A stretch of DNA of 64,000 bases from Methylorubrum aminovorans. GTDB taxonomy: Bacteria; Pseudomonadota; Alphaproteobacteria; Rhizobiales; Beijerinckiaceae. The stretch covers positions 620,001 through 684,000 of the forward strand of contig NZ_BPRC01000001.1 of the NCBI RefSeq assembly GCF_022179725.1, read 5' to 3'. Below the pieces are notes generated by a model, which saw nothing but the letters and a program-made list of their open reading frames with translations, did no database searches and was not told the DNA's origin. Positions 9,824 through 18,263 of this stretch are shown piece after piece. Positions within the stretch are counted from its first letter, which is position 1; every line of letters starts with the position of its first letter. Position numbers and translations under genes: made by a program.

Positions 9824-11758
9824 CTACCAGAAGCTGCGCTGCGGATAGGCGTAGACCTGGCCGCCCTCCGTCTCGCCGAACATATCGGGCGCCCGACGCG
9901 GTGCGGCGCGGCGCTCGCTGCGCACCGCCTCGCGCGTCGCGGCCTGACGCGGCACCGAGCGGGCCTCGACGGCTTTCTTCGTTGCGGCGGGGGCCTTGGC
10001 CACCGCGTCCGAGCGGGAACTGAGACCCAGCGCCACCTTCATCGGGCCGTCATAGCCGTAGAGGTCGGGAAGGGTGCGGTAGGAGCCGAGATCGTCCACC
10101 TCCGCGGTGAAGTAGGCGAGATGCACCGGCAGCTTCTCGGGCAGGCGCAGCGTCCGCTCGCCTTTGCCGATCAGTTTCTTCAGGCGCTCCTGCGTCCAGT
10201 TCGGCAAGACCGCGTCGGCGAACCGGAACGGATCGTCCACGCGGACGCAGCCGTGGCTGAAGGCGCGGGTCGAGGCTGAGAACAGCGAGCGGTTCGGCGT
10301 GTCGTGCAGGTAGACCGCGTGCTGGTTGGGGAACATGAACTTGATGAAGCCGAGTGCGTTCCGCTCGCCCGGCGGCTGACGCAGGGAGATCGCGCCGCCC
10401 CGGCGCACGACCTCGAACCCGGCGGTGCGGCCGGAGGCGAGCATCTGCTTGAGGATCGACGGCGGCACGTACCAGGACGGGTTGACGACGGCATATTCCA
10501 TCATCCCCGAGAAGGTCGGCGTCGGGCTCGTCGGCTTGCCGACGATCACCCGGGTCTCGTCGCGAAGGCGCCCCTCGCGAAAAACCTTCAGCTTGAATTC
10601 CGGCACGTTGACGAAGACGTAGTCCGGCCCGAGTTCGGACGGCAGCCAGCGCCAGCGCTCCATGTTGACGAGGAGGTCGGCCTCGCTCGCGCTTGCCTTC
10701 GGCACGCTCGGATTGGCGAGCGCAGCGACGGTGGCGCGTGTCAGCGTGCCGTTCGCCGGCAGGCCGCGGCTGCGCTGGAAGTCCCTTACGGCATCGGCGA
10801 CGGAGCGGTCGTAGGCGTCGGACTCGCCAGGCGCGGCATCGAGCGTGCCGGCCGAGCGCGATTCCAGGCCGAAGCGGCTGCGCAGCAGCGGCACCCGCGG
10901 ATCGTTCATCCCGAGCTTGAGGACGGGGCCGTCGGGAAGCTTGACGCTCGGCGCTCCCTGCGTCCGCCCGGCCCTTAGGCCGGCAAGCCGCTGCTTCAGG
11001 GCGAGGTAGCCCGGCTGACGCGGATTGTAGCCCTGCAGCGCCTCACCGGCCCCGGCGCCCGCCGCGGCGAGGCGGGTCAGCACCGCGTCGGCACTCGGCA
11101 GGTCGAGGGTAGGCGTGATCAGCTTCGAGATCGCGGCCGGGTTCACCCGTCCGCCGCGGGCATCGCGGGCGTAGAGGGCGAGCGAGGCGGAGAGCTTGAG
11201 GTCAGCCTCGGCGATCTCGGCATCCGTGTCCGGGCGGCTGAGCTTGCCCACCGCCGGAACCGGGTAGGCGTTCGGATCGAGCCCATCCTCGCCCGCGGCG
11301 CGTAGGCGCGCGATCGCCGCGTTGGCGGCGGCATTGAAGGCACCCTTCTCGATCCAGATCGGCTTGAAATCGCCGAGCGCGTAGAAAGCCTGGATCGCCT
11401 CGCGATCCTTGCCGGTCAGCCGCTGCAACAGCGGCGCGGTGTCGTTGAGGCGGGCATAGACGGCCGCTGGGAGCGGCTCGCTCGGGGCGACCGGCGCAGG
11501 CGGGCCTTGCATGACGGTGATCGGAGCCGGCTCCTCAGGCGGCGCCGAGGTTTCCGCAGCTGCAGGTGCCCCCTCGCTCGTGTCGGGGGAGAGGGCGGGG
11601 GCCTCCACCGGATCGACCGCGGCCTTGCGGATGACGACCTCGCCCCCGGCGACGGGCTCCTCGGCGCGGACCGGGGCCTGGCCGAAGGCGAAGAGGGCGG
11701 CCAAGGCGACGGACAGGGTCCGCGCGATGCCCGTTCCGGCTCCCGATGCAGCGCGCAT
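9824..11758 (-). CDS. YcbB-like L,D-transpeptidase
   Basis: L,D-transpeptidase (644 residues) that would form or remodel 3-3 peptidoglycan cross-links or attach outer-membrane proteins to the wall. An N-terminal signal (TLSVALAALFAFGQAPVRA) is followed by a Pro/Ala linker, a scaffold region, a peptidoglycan-binding module (VADAVRDFQRSRGLPANGTL), and a C-terminal YkuD domain. That domain contains HDTPNRSLF and the catalytic SHGCVRV near residue 500. The size and insertion in the catalytic domain match the YcbB/LdtD class. The frame opens at 11848, but ATG 11758 has GGGAG at a suitable distance and gives a clean signal peptide. Confidence 0.88.
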   Translation of the reverse strand: MRAASGAGTGIARTLSVALAALFAFGQAPVRAEEPVAGGEVVIRKAAVDPVEAPALSPDTSEGAPAAAETSAPPEEPAPITVMQGPPAPVAPSEPLPAAVYARLNDTAPLLQRLTGKDREAIQAFYALGDFKPIWIEKGAFNAAANAAIARLRAAGEDGLDPNAYPVPAVGKLSRPDTDAEIAEADLKLSASLALYARDARGGRVNPAAISKLITPTLDLPSADAVLTRLAAAGAGAGEALQGYNPRQPGYLALKQRLAGLRAGRTQGAPSVKLPDGPVLKLGMNDPRVPLLRSRFGLESRSAGTLDAAPGESDAYDRSVADAVRDFQRSRGLPANGTLTRATVAALANPSVPKASASEADLLVNMERWRWLPSELGPDYVFVNVPEFKLKVFREGRLRDETRVIVGKPTSPTPTFSGMMEYAVVNPSWYVPPSILKQMLASGRTAGFEVVRRGGAISLRQPPGERNALGFIKFMFPNQHAVYLHDTPNRSLFSASTRAFSHGCVRVDDPFRFADAVLPNWTQERLKKLIGKGERTLRLPEKLPVHLAYFTAEVDDLGSYRTLPDLYGYDGPMKVALGLSSRSDAVAKAPAATKKAVEARSVPRQAATREAVRSERRAAPRRAPDMFGETEGGQVYAYPQRSFW

Positions 11759-11918
11759 GTCGGCAACTCCCTGGATACGGCCGAGAATGCCGCAGCTCTG
11801 CTTAAAGATCATCGACCCAAGCGGGACCGTGCGCAACCACACGGCCATGCTTTATGGCCAAGCCGGACCCTGAGAGCGAACAGCCGAGCCTGACCGACTG
11901 TTCCCTCCGCCCCCGGTA

Positions 11919-13409
11919 TCAGGCGGCGTCCTCGGAGCGCTCCTCCTCGTCGAGGCCGAGCTCCTTGAGTTTGCGGTAGAGGGTAGATCGGCCGATTCCG
12001 AGGCGGCGCGAGACTTCGGACATTCGGCCGCGGTAAAATTGCAGAGCGAAGCGGATCACCTCCGCCTCGACCGTCTCCATCGTCTTCATGTCGCCGGTCT
12101 CCTCGACCACGAGGGACATGGCATGCGGATCACGCACTTCGATGCGGACGATCTCCCGCACCGGTTCCAGGCCGCCCGCGGGCAGGGCCGCCTGCACCGG
12201 GAGCGGCGGGATGCGCACGTCGAAGCCCTCGACCTGCGCGGCGATCTGCGGAAATTCGGCGACCGTCAGTTCGTCGCCGTCGGCGAGCACCACCGCGCGG
12301 AACAGCGCGTTCTCCAGCTGTCGCACGTTGCCGGGCCAGGGGTAGCGCGAGAGCAGCGCCATGGCTTCCGCCGTGATGCCGCGCAGGCGCTTGCCTTCCT
12401 CCGCCGCGAACCGCGCGCAGAACGAGCGCACCAGATCCGGAATATCCTCGCGCCGCGCCCGCAGCGGCGGCAGCGTCATCGGGAAGACGTTGAGACGGTA
12501 ATAGAGATCCTCGCGGAACTTGCCCTGCTTCACGAGATCGAGCAGCGAGCGGTTGGTCGCCGAGATCAGGCGGATATCGACGCGCACGGCGCGCTTGCCG
12601 CCAACGGGATCGACCTCGCCCTCCTGCAGCGCCCGCAGGAGCTTCACCTGGGCGTCGAGCGGAAGCTCGCCGATCTCGTCGAGGAACAGCGTCCCGCCCG
12701 AGGCTTCGACGAACTTGCCGACATGCTTCTCGGTGGCGCCGGTGAAGGCCCCCTTCTCGTGGCCGAACAGGGTCGATTCGACGAGATTCTCGGGGATCGC
12801 GCCGCAATTCACGGTGACGAAGGGCTTGCCGCGCCGGTCGCCCGAGCCCTGGATCGCCCGGGCCAGCACCTCTTTGCCGACGCCTGACTCGCCCTCGATC
12901 AGGACGGGGATGTTCGACTTCGCCGCCCGCTCGGCGAGACGGATCACCCGCTCCATGTCCGGGCTCTTCGAGGCGAGGTCCTTGAAACCGAGCGCACCTG
13001 AGGCGCGACGGCGCATGCGGCGCACCTCCTCCTCAAGCTGATCCACCCGCAGAGCGTTCTTGATCGAGACCTGGAGTCGCTCGGCGCCGGCCGGCTTGAC
13101 CACGAAATCGACGGCACCCGCCCGCATGGCGTTCACCACCGCGTCGATGGAGCCGTTCGAGGTCTGAACGATGACCGGCGTGTCGATCCCACTCTTGCGC
13201 ATCTCGGCGAGCACGCCCAGCCCGTCCATGCCGCCCGGCATGACGAGGTCGAGCAGCACGACATCGACGTTCTCGCCGCCGCGCAGGAGGTTCAGCCCGT
13301 CATGCCCGTTCTCCGCGATCCGGGCCTCGAAGCCGAGGCGGCGCACCATCGCTTCGGCGAGGCGGCGCTGGACGGGATCGTCGTCGATGATGAGAACGGT
13401 GGTCGACAT
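11919..13409 (-). CDS. Sigma-54-dependent two-component response regulator (NtrC-type)
   Basis: 496 residues in three domains. The receiver (3-120) has phospho-acceptor D54 in VLLDLVMPGG. The AAA+ domain has Walker A GESGVGKE at 173-180, the sigma-54-contacting GAFTGA at 220-225, and Walker B LFLDEIGE at 241-248. A Fis-type helix-turn-helix ends in RRLGIGRSTLYRKLKELG. It is therefore a phosphorylation-gated activator of sigma-54 promoters. No partner kinase gene is adjacent, so its signal is unknown; it does not look like the canonical NtrC or FlbD contexts. Start ATG 13409 begins directly at the receiver domain. An upstream extension in frame adds 55 non-homologous residues. Confidence 0.93.
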   Translation of the reverse strand: MSTTVLIIDDDPVQRRLAEAMVRRLGFEARIAENGHDGLNLLRGGENVDVVLLDLVMPGGMDGLGVLAEMRKSGIDTPVIVQTSNGSIDAVVNAMRAGAVDFVVKPAGAERLQVSIKNALRVDQLEEEVRRMRRRASGALGFKDLASKSPDMERVIRLAERAAKSNIPVLIEGESGVGKEVLARAIQGSGDRRGKPFVTVNCGAIPENLVESTLFGHEKGAFTGATEKHVGKFVEASGGTLFLDEIGELPLDAQVKLLRALQEGEVDPVGGKRAVRVDIRLISATNRSLLDLVKQGKFREDLYYRLNVFPMTLPPLRARREDIPDLVRSFCARFAAEEGKRLRGITAEAMALLSRYPWPGNVRQLENALFRAVVLADGDELTVAEFPQIAAQVEGFDVRIPPLPVQAALPAGGLEPVREIVRIEVRDPHAMSLVVEETGDMKTMETVEAEVIRFALQFYRGRMSEVSRRLGIGRSTLYRKLKELGLDEEERSEDAA

Positions 13410-13723
13410 GCGGGGCGCCTCGCTTTCCGCTCGAGCCGGCCGCGGGCCGGCACCGTCTCCAAGGGAGATCGGCGGGCGCAGGGCGGCGGGCTGTTTCGTT
13501 TCGAGGCACAGGATCGCCCACGAGCGTAAAGCGCCGCTTAACGACGCTGAAAATTGATCGCGGCGACGCTCCAAAAGAGATTGCCGACGATCCGTGAGCC
13601 CTGCGGCTCACGGGATCGCGCAACGCGGTTGATCGTGCGGGCCTCGCGCTCGATATCTGACCCCGACCGTGTCGGGCTCCTTGCGCCGACCCGAGATCCG
13701 ATGCGTCGAGGAAACAGCACATC
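13410..13723. other. Divergent intergenic region with hairpin
   Basis: About 310 bp between the response regulator and pepF, which are divergent. It contains a perfect 9-bp inverted repeat (CCGTGAGCC, loop CTGC, GGCTCACGG) at 13592-13613, extendable to GATC on both sides with one bulged base. It could be an operator or an RNA hairpin; no T-run follows. No gene is supported here. Confidence 0.45.
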
Positions 13724-15601
13724 ATGTCGAGCCGAGCCGTTTTCGCTGCCCTGTCCGCGGAGTTGCCGAGGGGGGCCGAAGAGCTTGCGACCGTGCGCAG
13801 CGCGTTGCAGGCGGCCGATCTCGGCGTGCTGCCTGAATGGGACCTCACCGACCTCTATCCCGGCATGGATGCGTCCGCCTTCCGGGATGATCTCGACCGG
13901 GCTGAGGCTGAGAGCCGCGCCTTCGCCGCACGATATGCCGGCCGGATCGCCGAGATCGCCTCCGGACCGGACGCGTCTTCCGTCCTCGGTGAGGCGGTGC
14001 AGGCCTACGAGCGGATCGAGGATCTGATGGGGCGGCTGATGTCCTATGCCGGGCTCGTCTATTCCGGCGACACCACCGACGAGACCCGCGCTAAGTTCTA
14101 CGGCGACACCCGCGAGCGGCTCACCACGGCGTCGGGCGACCTTTTGTTCTTTGGCCTGGAGCTGAATCGCGTCGAGGATGGCGTGCTCGACGCGGCGATG
14201 ACGGACGGTCTGCTTGCGCGCTACCGGCCCTGGATCGAGGACCTGCGCCGCGAGAAGCCCTACCAGCTCGACGACCGCACGGAAAAGCTGTTCCTCGACA
14301 AGTCGGTGACGTCGAGCGCGGCCTGGGACCGGCTGTTCAACGAGACGATCGCCGCGCTGCGCTTCCCCGTGCAGGGCGAGCGCCTGACGCTGGAGCCGAC
14401 GCTGAACAAGCTCCAGGATCCCGACGGCGCCGTGCGCAAGGAGGCGGCGCAGGCGCTCGGCGACACGCTGCGGGCGAACCTGCGCATCTTCACACTGATC
14501 ACCAACACGCTGGCCAAGGACAAGGAGATCTCTGACCGCTGGCGCGGCTTCAAGGACGTGGCCGATGCCCGCCACCTCTCGAACCGCGTCGAGCCGGAAG
14601 TTGTCGCCGCGATGGTCGAGGCGGTGCGCGCGGCCTACCCGCGTCTGTCGCACCGCTACTACCGGCTGAAGGCCAAGTGGTTCGGCGTCGAGGCGCTGCC
14701 TTACTGGGACCGCAATGCGCCTTTGCCGAAGGTCGAGCAGCGCACGATCCCCTGGGCGCAGGCCCGCGATACGGTCTTGGAGGCCTACAACGCCTTCTCG
14801 CCGGACATGGCCGGCATCGCCAAAAGATTCTTCGATGGCGGCTGGATCGATGCGCCGACCCGGCCCGGCAAGGCGCCGGGCGCCTTCGCACACCCGACCG
14901 TCCCCTCGGCCCACCCCTACGTGTTGGTGAATTACCAGGGTAAGCCGCGGGACGTGATGACGCTGGCGCACGAACTCGGCCACGGCGTTCATCAGGTGCT
15001 CGCCGCTGGCAACGGCGCGCTGATGGCGCCGACCCCGCTGACGCTGGCCGAGACCGCCAGCGTGTTCGGCGAGATGCTGACCTTCCGCCGCCTGCTGAGC
15101 CAGACCACCGACCCGACCCAGCGCCGGGCGATGCTGGCGGCCAAGGTCGAGGACATGATCAACACGGTGGTGCGCCAGATCGCATTCTACTCGTTCGAGC
15201 GGAAGGTCCACCTCGCCCGCGCCAAGGGCGAGCTGACGGCTGAGCAGATCAACGAGCTCTGGATGTCGGTGCAGTCTGAGAGCCTCGGCCCGGCGATCAC
15301 CCTCGACAAGGGTTACGAGCCGTTCTGGGCCTACATTCCGCACTTCATCCACTCGCCGTTCTACGTCTACGCCTACGCCTTCGGCGACTGCCTCGTGAAC
15401 TCGCTCTACGGCGTCTACGCCCGCGCCGAGCCGGGCTTCGTCGAGCGCTACTTCGCCCTGCTCTCGGCCGGCGGCTCGAAGCCCTACGGCGAGCTGCTCA
15501 AGCCGTTCGGGCTCGACGCCAGCGATCCGGGATTCTGGCAGATCGGGCTCGGCATGATCGAGGGGATGATCGCCGAATTGGAGGCGATGGAAGACGCGTA
15601 G
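13724..15601 (+). CDS. pepF: M3-family oligoendopeptidase F
   Basis: A 625-residue zinc metallopeptidase of the M3/PepF family that cuts short peptides in the cytoplasm. The catalytic zinc motif HELGH lies in MTLAHELGHGVHQ at about residue 414. The downstream glutamate is probably in ETASVFGEML. The C-terminus carries the YAFGDCLVNSLY and GLDASDPGFW segments typical of the PepF clade. N-terminal LPEWDLTDLYPGMD is also diagnostic. The gene appears monocistronic: an imperfect palindrome with GGGCTGGGGCCC at its centre occurs about 15 bp after its stop. Confidence 0.94.
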   Translation: MSSRAVFAALSAELPRGAEELATVRSALQAADLGVLPEWDLTDLYPGMDASAFRDDLDRAEAESRAFAARYAGRIAEIASGPDASSVLGEAVQAYERIEDLMGRLMSYAGLVYSGDTTDETRAKFYGDTRERLTTASGDLLFFGLELNRVEDGVLDAAMTDGLLARYRPWIEDLRREKPYQLDDRTEKLFLDKSVTSSAAWDRLFNETIAALRFPVQGERLTLEPTLNKLQDPDGAVRKEAAQALGDTLRANLRIFTLITNTLAKDKEISDRWRGFKDVADARHLSNRVEPEVVAAMVEAVRAAYPRLSHRYYRLKAKWFGVEALPYWDRNAPLPKVEQRTIPWAQARDTVLEAYNAFSPDMAGIAKRFFDGGWIDAPTRPGKAPGAFAHPTVPSAHPYVLVNYQGKPRDVMTLAHELGHGVHQVLAAGNGALMAPTPLTLAETASVFGEMLTFRRLLSQTTDPTQRRAMLAAKVEDMINTVVRQIAFYSFERKVHLARAKGELTAEQINELWMSVQSESLGPAITLDKGYEPFWAYIPHFIHSPFYVYAYAFGDCLVNSLYGVYARAEPGFVERYFALLSAGGSKPYGELLKPFGLDASDPGFWQIGLGMIEGMIAELEAMEDA

Positions 15602-15675
15602 CCCACACTCCATGGGCTGGGGCCCAGCTGTGTTATACGCGTGTTGAACGCGGATGAGGCGCGAGGGCCACTTCC

Positions 15676-15900
15676 ATGAAGCTCGAGATCAAGCGCATCG
15701 GAAATTCAACCGGTCTGATCCTGCCGAAGGAACTCGTCGGCAGGCTCAGGCTGGATCAAGGCGATTGGCTGCACGTCACCGAGAATCCCGATGGCACGCT
15801 GCATCTCTCGCCATATGATCCGACTTTCGAAAAGGGCATGAAGATCGCCGAGAAGGCGATGAAGACCTATAGAAACGCGCTCGCCGAGTTGGCGAAGTGA
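15676..15900 (+). CDS. AbrB/MazE-family antitoxin
   Basis: A 74-residue protein with an N-terminal swapped-hairpin AbrB/MazE DNA-binding domain (KRIGNSTGLILPKELV, then LRLDQGDWLHVTENPDG). A basic helical tail would contact a toxin. Such antitoxins repress their own operon and neutralise the partner. Its TGA overlaps the GTG of the downstream Doc-type frame (GTGA), the usual coupling in toxin-antitoxin operons. The 75 bp upstream carry an imperfect palindrome around 15603-15632 that may be the operator. Confidence 0.85.
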   Translation: MKLEIKRIGNSTGLILPKELVGRLRLDQGDWLHVTENPDGTLHLSPYDPTFEKGMKIAEKAMKTYRNALAELAK

Positions 15901-16283
15901 GCGAGATCGTCTGGCTGACCAGCGATCTCGTTCAGGCCATCCACTCACAGCAGCTCGAGCTTTTCGGCGGGCCTCCGGGCCTGCGCGACGAGGGTGTACT
16001 CGAATCGGCTCTCGGGCAACCCAAGAACCGTGCGGGCTAAGGTGAACCGGACCTGGCCGAACTCGCGGCCGCCTACGCCTTCGGCATCGTCAAAAACCAC
16101 CCCTTCATCGACGGCAACAAACGTGCGGCGCTGCTGGCGCTCGTGACCTTTCTCGGCCTGAACGACATCGACTTTCTAGTTGCAGAAGCGGAGGCGGTTT
16201 TGATGATCCGTGGCCTCGCCGCGGGCGAGATCGACGAATCCGGTCTCACCCGTTGGCTTCGCGACAACGGGCCGAAGGCGTAA
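15897..16283 (+). pseudogene. doc: Doc (death-on-curing) toxin interrupted by a stop codon
   Basis: From GTG 15897 the frame encodes a Doc/Fic-family toxin of 128 codons, normal length, interrupted once by TAA at 16038-16040 (codon 48). Before the stop: SEIVWLTSDLVQAIHSQQLE and GLRDEGVLESALGQP. After it: GEPDLAELAAAYAFGIVKN and the intact Fic motif HPFIDGNKRAAL. Doc toxins AMPylate or phosphorylate translation factors such as EF-Tu. In relatives a tyrosine usually sits where the stop is, so a single base change would explain it. Start, frame, length and catalytic motif are otherwise preserved, so the lesion is recent or a sequencing error. Confidence 0.85.
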
Positions 16284-16375
16284 CGCGATCCGCGGCGCGC
16301 CGTCCCAGCGCCCTGGGCGCGGCCCCGGACGGTGCCTATCTCCGGTGACGTCCCGTCAGGAATTGATCCCAGCCC

Positions 16376-17746
16376 ATGGCCGAGACCGACCGCGAAGCCA
16401 ACCGCTTTACCGCCCGCGCGAGCCGCTACGCCAGCGTCGGCGCCAATGTCGGAGGAGTGGCCGCGCGGATGGCGGCGGCGCGCCTGTTCGGCGGCAAGGA
16501 CGGCGCGAGCCTGAACAACGCTGCGGCGCTTGCGCAGGCGCTCGGCGGCCTCAAGGGGCCGATCATGAAGGTGGCGCAGCTGCTCGCCACCGTGCCGGAT
16601 CTCCTGCCGCCCGAATACGCCGCCGAGCTGCAGAAGCTCCAGGCCGACGCACCGCCGATGGGCGCGGCTTTCGTCAAACGGCGGATGATGGCCGAACTCG
16701 GGGCCGACTGGCAGACCCGCTTCGGCAGCTTCGACCTCAAGCCCGCCGCCGCGGCCTCCCTCGGCCAGGTCCACCGGGCCGAATCATGCGACGGCGCGCC
16801 GCTCGCCTGCAAGCTTCAGTATCCCGACATGCAGTCGGCGGTGGAAGCCGACCTCAAGCAGCTTCAGGTCGCCTTTGCCCTGCACCGTCGCATGAATTCC
16901 TGGCTCGATACCTCGGAGATCGCCAAGGAGATCGGCGCGCGGGTCCGCGAGGAACTCGATTACGGCCGCGAGGCCAAGCATGCCGCTCTCTACGGCGATG
17001 TGCTCAAGGACATCCCTGCGGTGCGGGTGCCGACGGTGCATCCCAGCCTCTCGACGAAGCGGCTCCTCACCCTCGGCTGGCTCGACGGTGAGCGGATCCT
17101 CAACTTCGCCGATGCCCCGATCGAGATCCGCAATCGCATCGCTCAGGCGATGTTCAAGGCGTGGTGGCACCCGTTCAGCCGCGCCGCCGTCATCCACGGT
17201 GACCCGCATCTGGGCAACTATACCGTCTTCTCGGAGGGTGGTGAGGCACAGGGCATCAACCTGCTCGATTACGGCTGCGTACGCATCTTCCACCCGCGCT
17301 TCGTCGGCGGCGTGGTCGACCTCTATCGCGGACTTCTGGAGGATGACCGGGACCGCGTCGTCCACGCCTACGAAGTCTGGGGCTTCAAGCGCCTCGACAA
17401 GGAAACCGTCGACATCCTCAACATCTGGGCCCGGTTCATCTACGGCCCCCTGCTCGAAGACCGCACGCGCACGGTCGCGGACGGCGTCGAGCCCGGCGCC
17501 TACGGACGTCGGGAAGCCTTCTCCGTGCATCAGGCGCTCAAAGAGCGCGGCCCGGTTACGGTTCCACAGGAATTCGTCTTCATGGACCGTGCGGCTGTTG
17601 GGCTCGGTGCCGTGTTCCTGCACCTGCGCTCCGAACTGAACTACCACCGCCTGTTCGAAGCCGAGATCGAGCGCTTCTCCCTCGAGACGCTCTCCGAGCG
17701 TCAGGAAACTGCTCTGGCCGAGGCTGGGCTACCGGCCCCGGCATAA
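16376..17746 (+). CDS. ABC1/AarF (UbiB-like) atypical kinase
   Basis: 456 residues of the ABC1/ADCK/UbiB atypical kinase family. The family hallmarks are a KxGQ-like motif in GPIMKVAQLLA (here K-V-A-Q), the alanine-rich nucleotide loop AAAASLGQVHRA, catalytic VIHGDPHLGNY, and the metal-binding LLDYG. Family members support ubiquinone biosynthesis. This one is the shorter soluble type without C-terminal membrane helices, so an accessory quinone or lipid role is likelier than being UbiB itself. A COX subunit IV gene follows on the same strand. The glycine of KxGQ is replaced by alanine, which is known to alter nucleotide preference in this family. Confidence 0.88.
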   Translation: MAETDREANRFTARASRYASVGANVGGVAARMAAARLFGGKDGASLNNAAALAQALGGLKGPIMKVAQLLATVPDLLPPEYAAELQKLQADAPPMGAAFVKRRMMAELGADWQTRFGSFDLKPAAAASLGQVHRAESCDGAPLACKLQYPDMQSAVEADLKQLQVAFALHRRMNSWLDTSEIAKEIGARVREELDYGREAKHAALYGDVLKDIPAVRVPTVHPSLSTKRLLTLGWLDGERILNFADAPIEIRNRIAQAMFKAWWHPFSRAAVIHGDPHLGNYTVFSEGGEAQGINLLDYGCVRIFHPRFVGGVVDLYRGLLEDDRDRVVHAYEVWGFKRLDKETVDILNIWARFIYGPLLEDRTRTVADGVEPGAYGRREAFSVHQALKERGPVTVPQEFVFMDRAAVGLGAVFLHLRSELNYHRLFEAEIERFSLETLSERQETALAEAGLPAPA

Positions 17747-17858
17747 CAAAAGTCGGCTCACGATCCACCATCCTGACCGTCAAGCTGATTGCGAGTGGGT
17801 TAGCCTTGCGCTAAATCCGCGCGTGACAAGCAAAACGACAACAGGGAACGGGCGCGCA

Positions 17859-18152
17859 ATGGCGGACACGAAGACCCTCACCGGCCTGAACTACAGCCCG
17901 GCGATGGACGAGAAGACCCACGAGCAGACCTACCGGGGCTTCGTCCGCTTCGTCGAAATCGGCACCGTCACCGTTCTGTGCTGGGTCGTGGCGCTGGCCA
18001 TCGGCGGCGTGCACGAGGCCTGGGTGACCGCGATCATCGGCGTGCTGGTGTCCTGGGTGGCTGCGGCCGCCGGTGCCTTCGTCCCGGCCATTGGATGGAA
18101 GGCTCAGGCTTTCGTCCTCGCCGCACTCCTCGCGATCCTCTTCCTGAGCTGA
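17859..18152 (+). CDS. aa3-type cytochrome c oxidase subunit IV
   Basis: A 97-residue small membrane protein. The N-terminus (LNYSPAMDEKTHEQTYRGFVRF) is the bacterial aa3-oxidase subunit IV signature, where a short helix leads into the membrane. Three hydrophobic segments follow, at roughly 35-52, 55-75 and 78-97. It would be an accessory subunit of the terminal oxidase, encoded away from the catalytic subunits. The frame opens with GTG at 17823. I prefer ATG 17859 because the family match begins there, but the choice is not decisive. A terminator follows 15 bp after the stop. Confidence 0.82.
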   Translation: MADTKTLTGLNYSPAMDEKTHEQTYRGFVRFVEIGTVTVLCWVVALAIGGVHEAWVTAIIGVLVSWVAAAAGAFVPAIGWKAQAFVLAALLAILFLS

Positions 18153-18167
18153 GGGTCGAATGTTTCG

Positions 18168-18193
18168 GGCCGGCCCTCCGGGTCGGCCTTTTT
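18168..18193 (+). terminator. Intrinsic terminator after COX IV
   Basis: GGCCGGCCC and GGGTCGGCC form a 9-bp stem (one G-T wobble) around a 3-nt loop, followed directly by TTTTT. It separates COX IV from pntAA. Confidence 0.82.
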
Positions 18194-18263
18194 CAGATCT
18201 GAACTTCCAAGAAGGCTCGGATACCGGCACGCCGAAAGGCGGCTGTAAGAACGGGAGCAACTG

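Noticed and set aside
13538..15613. Long minus-strand open frame of 691 codons
   Set aside because: Antisense shadow of pepF; Arg/His/Leu-rich low-complexity composition with no domain, caused by high GC at third positions.
16038..16040. Programmed recoding or selenocysteine at the Doc stop codon
   Set aside because: The codon is TAA, not TGA, and no SECIS-like hairpin is evident, so a nonsense mutation or sequencing error is simpler.
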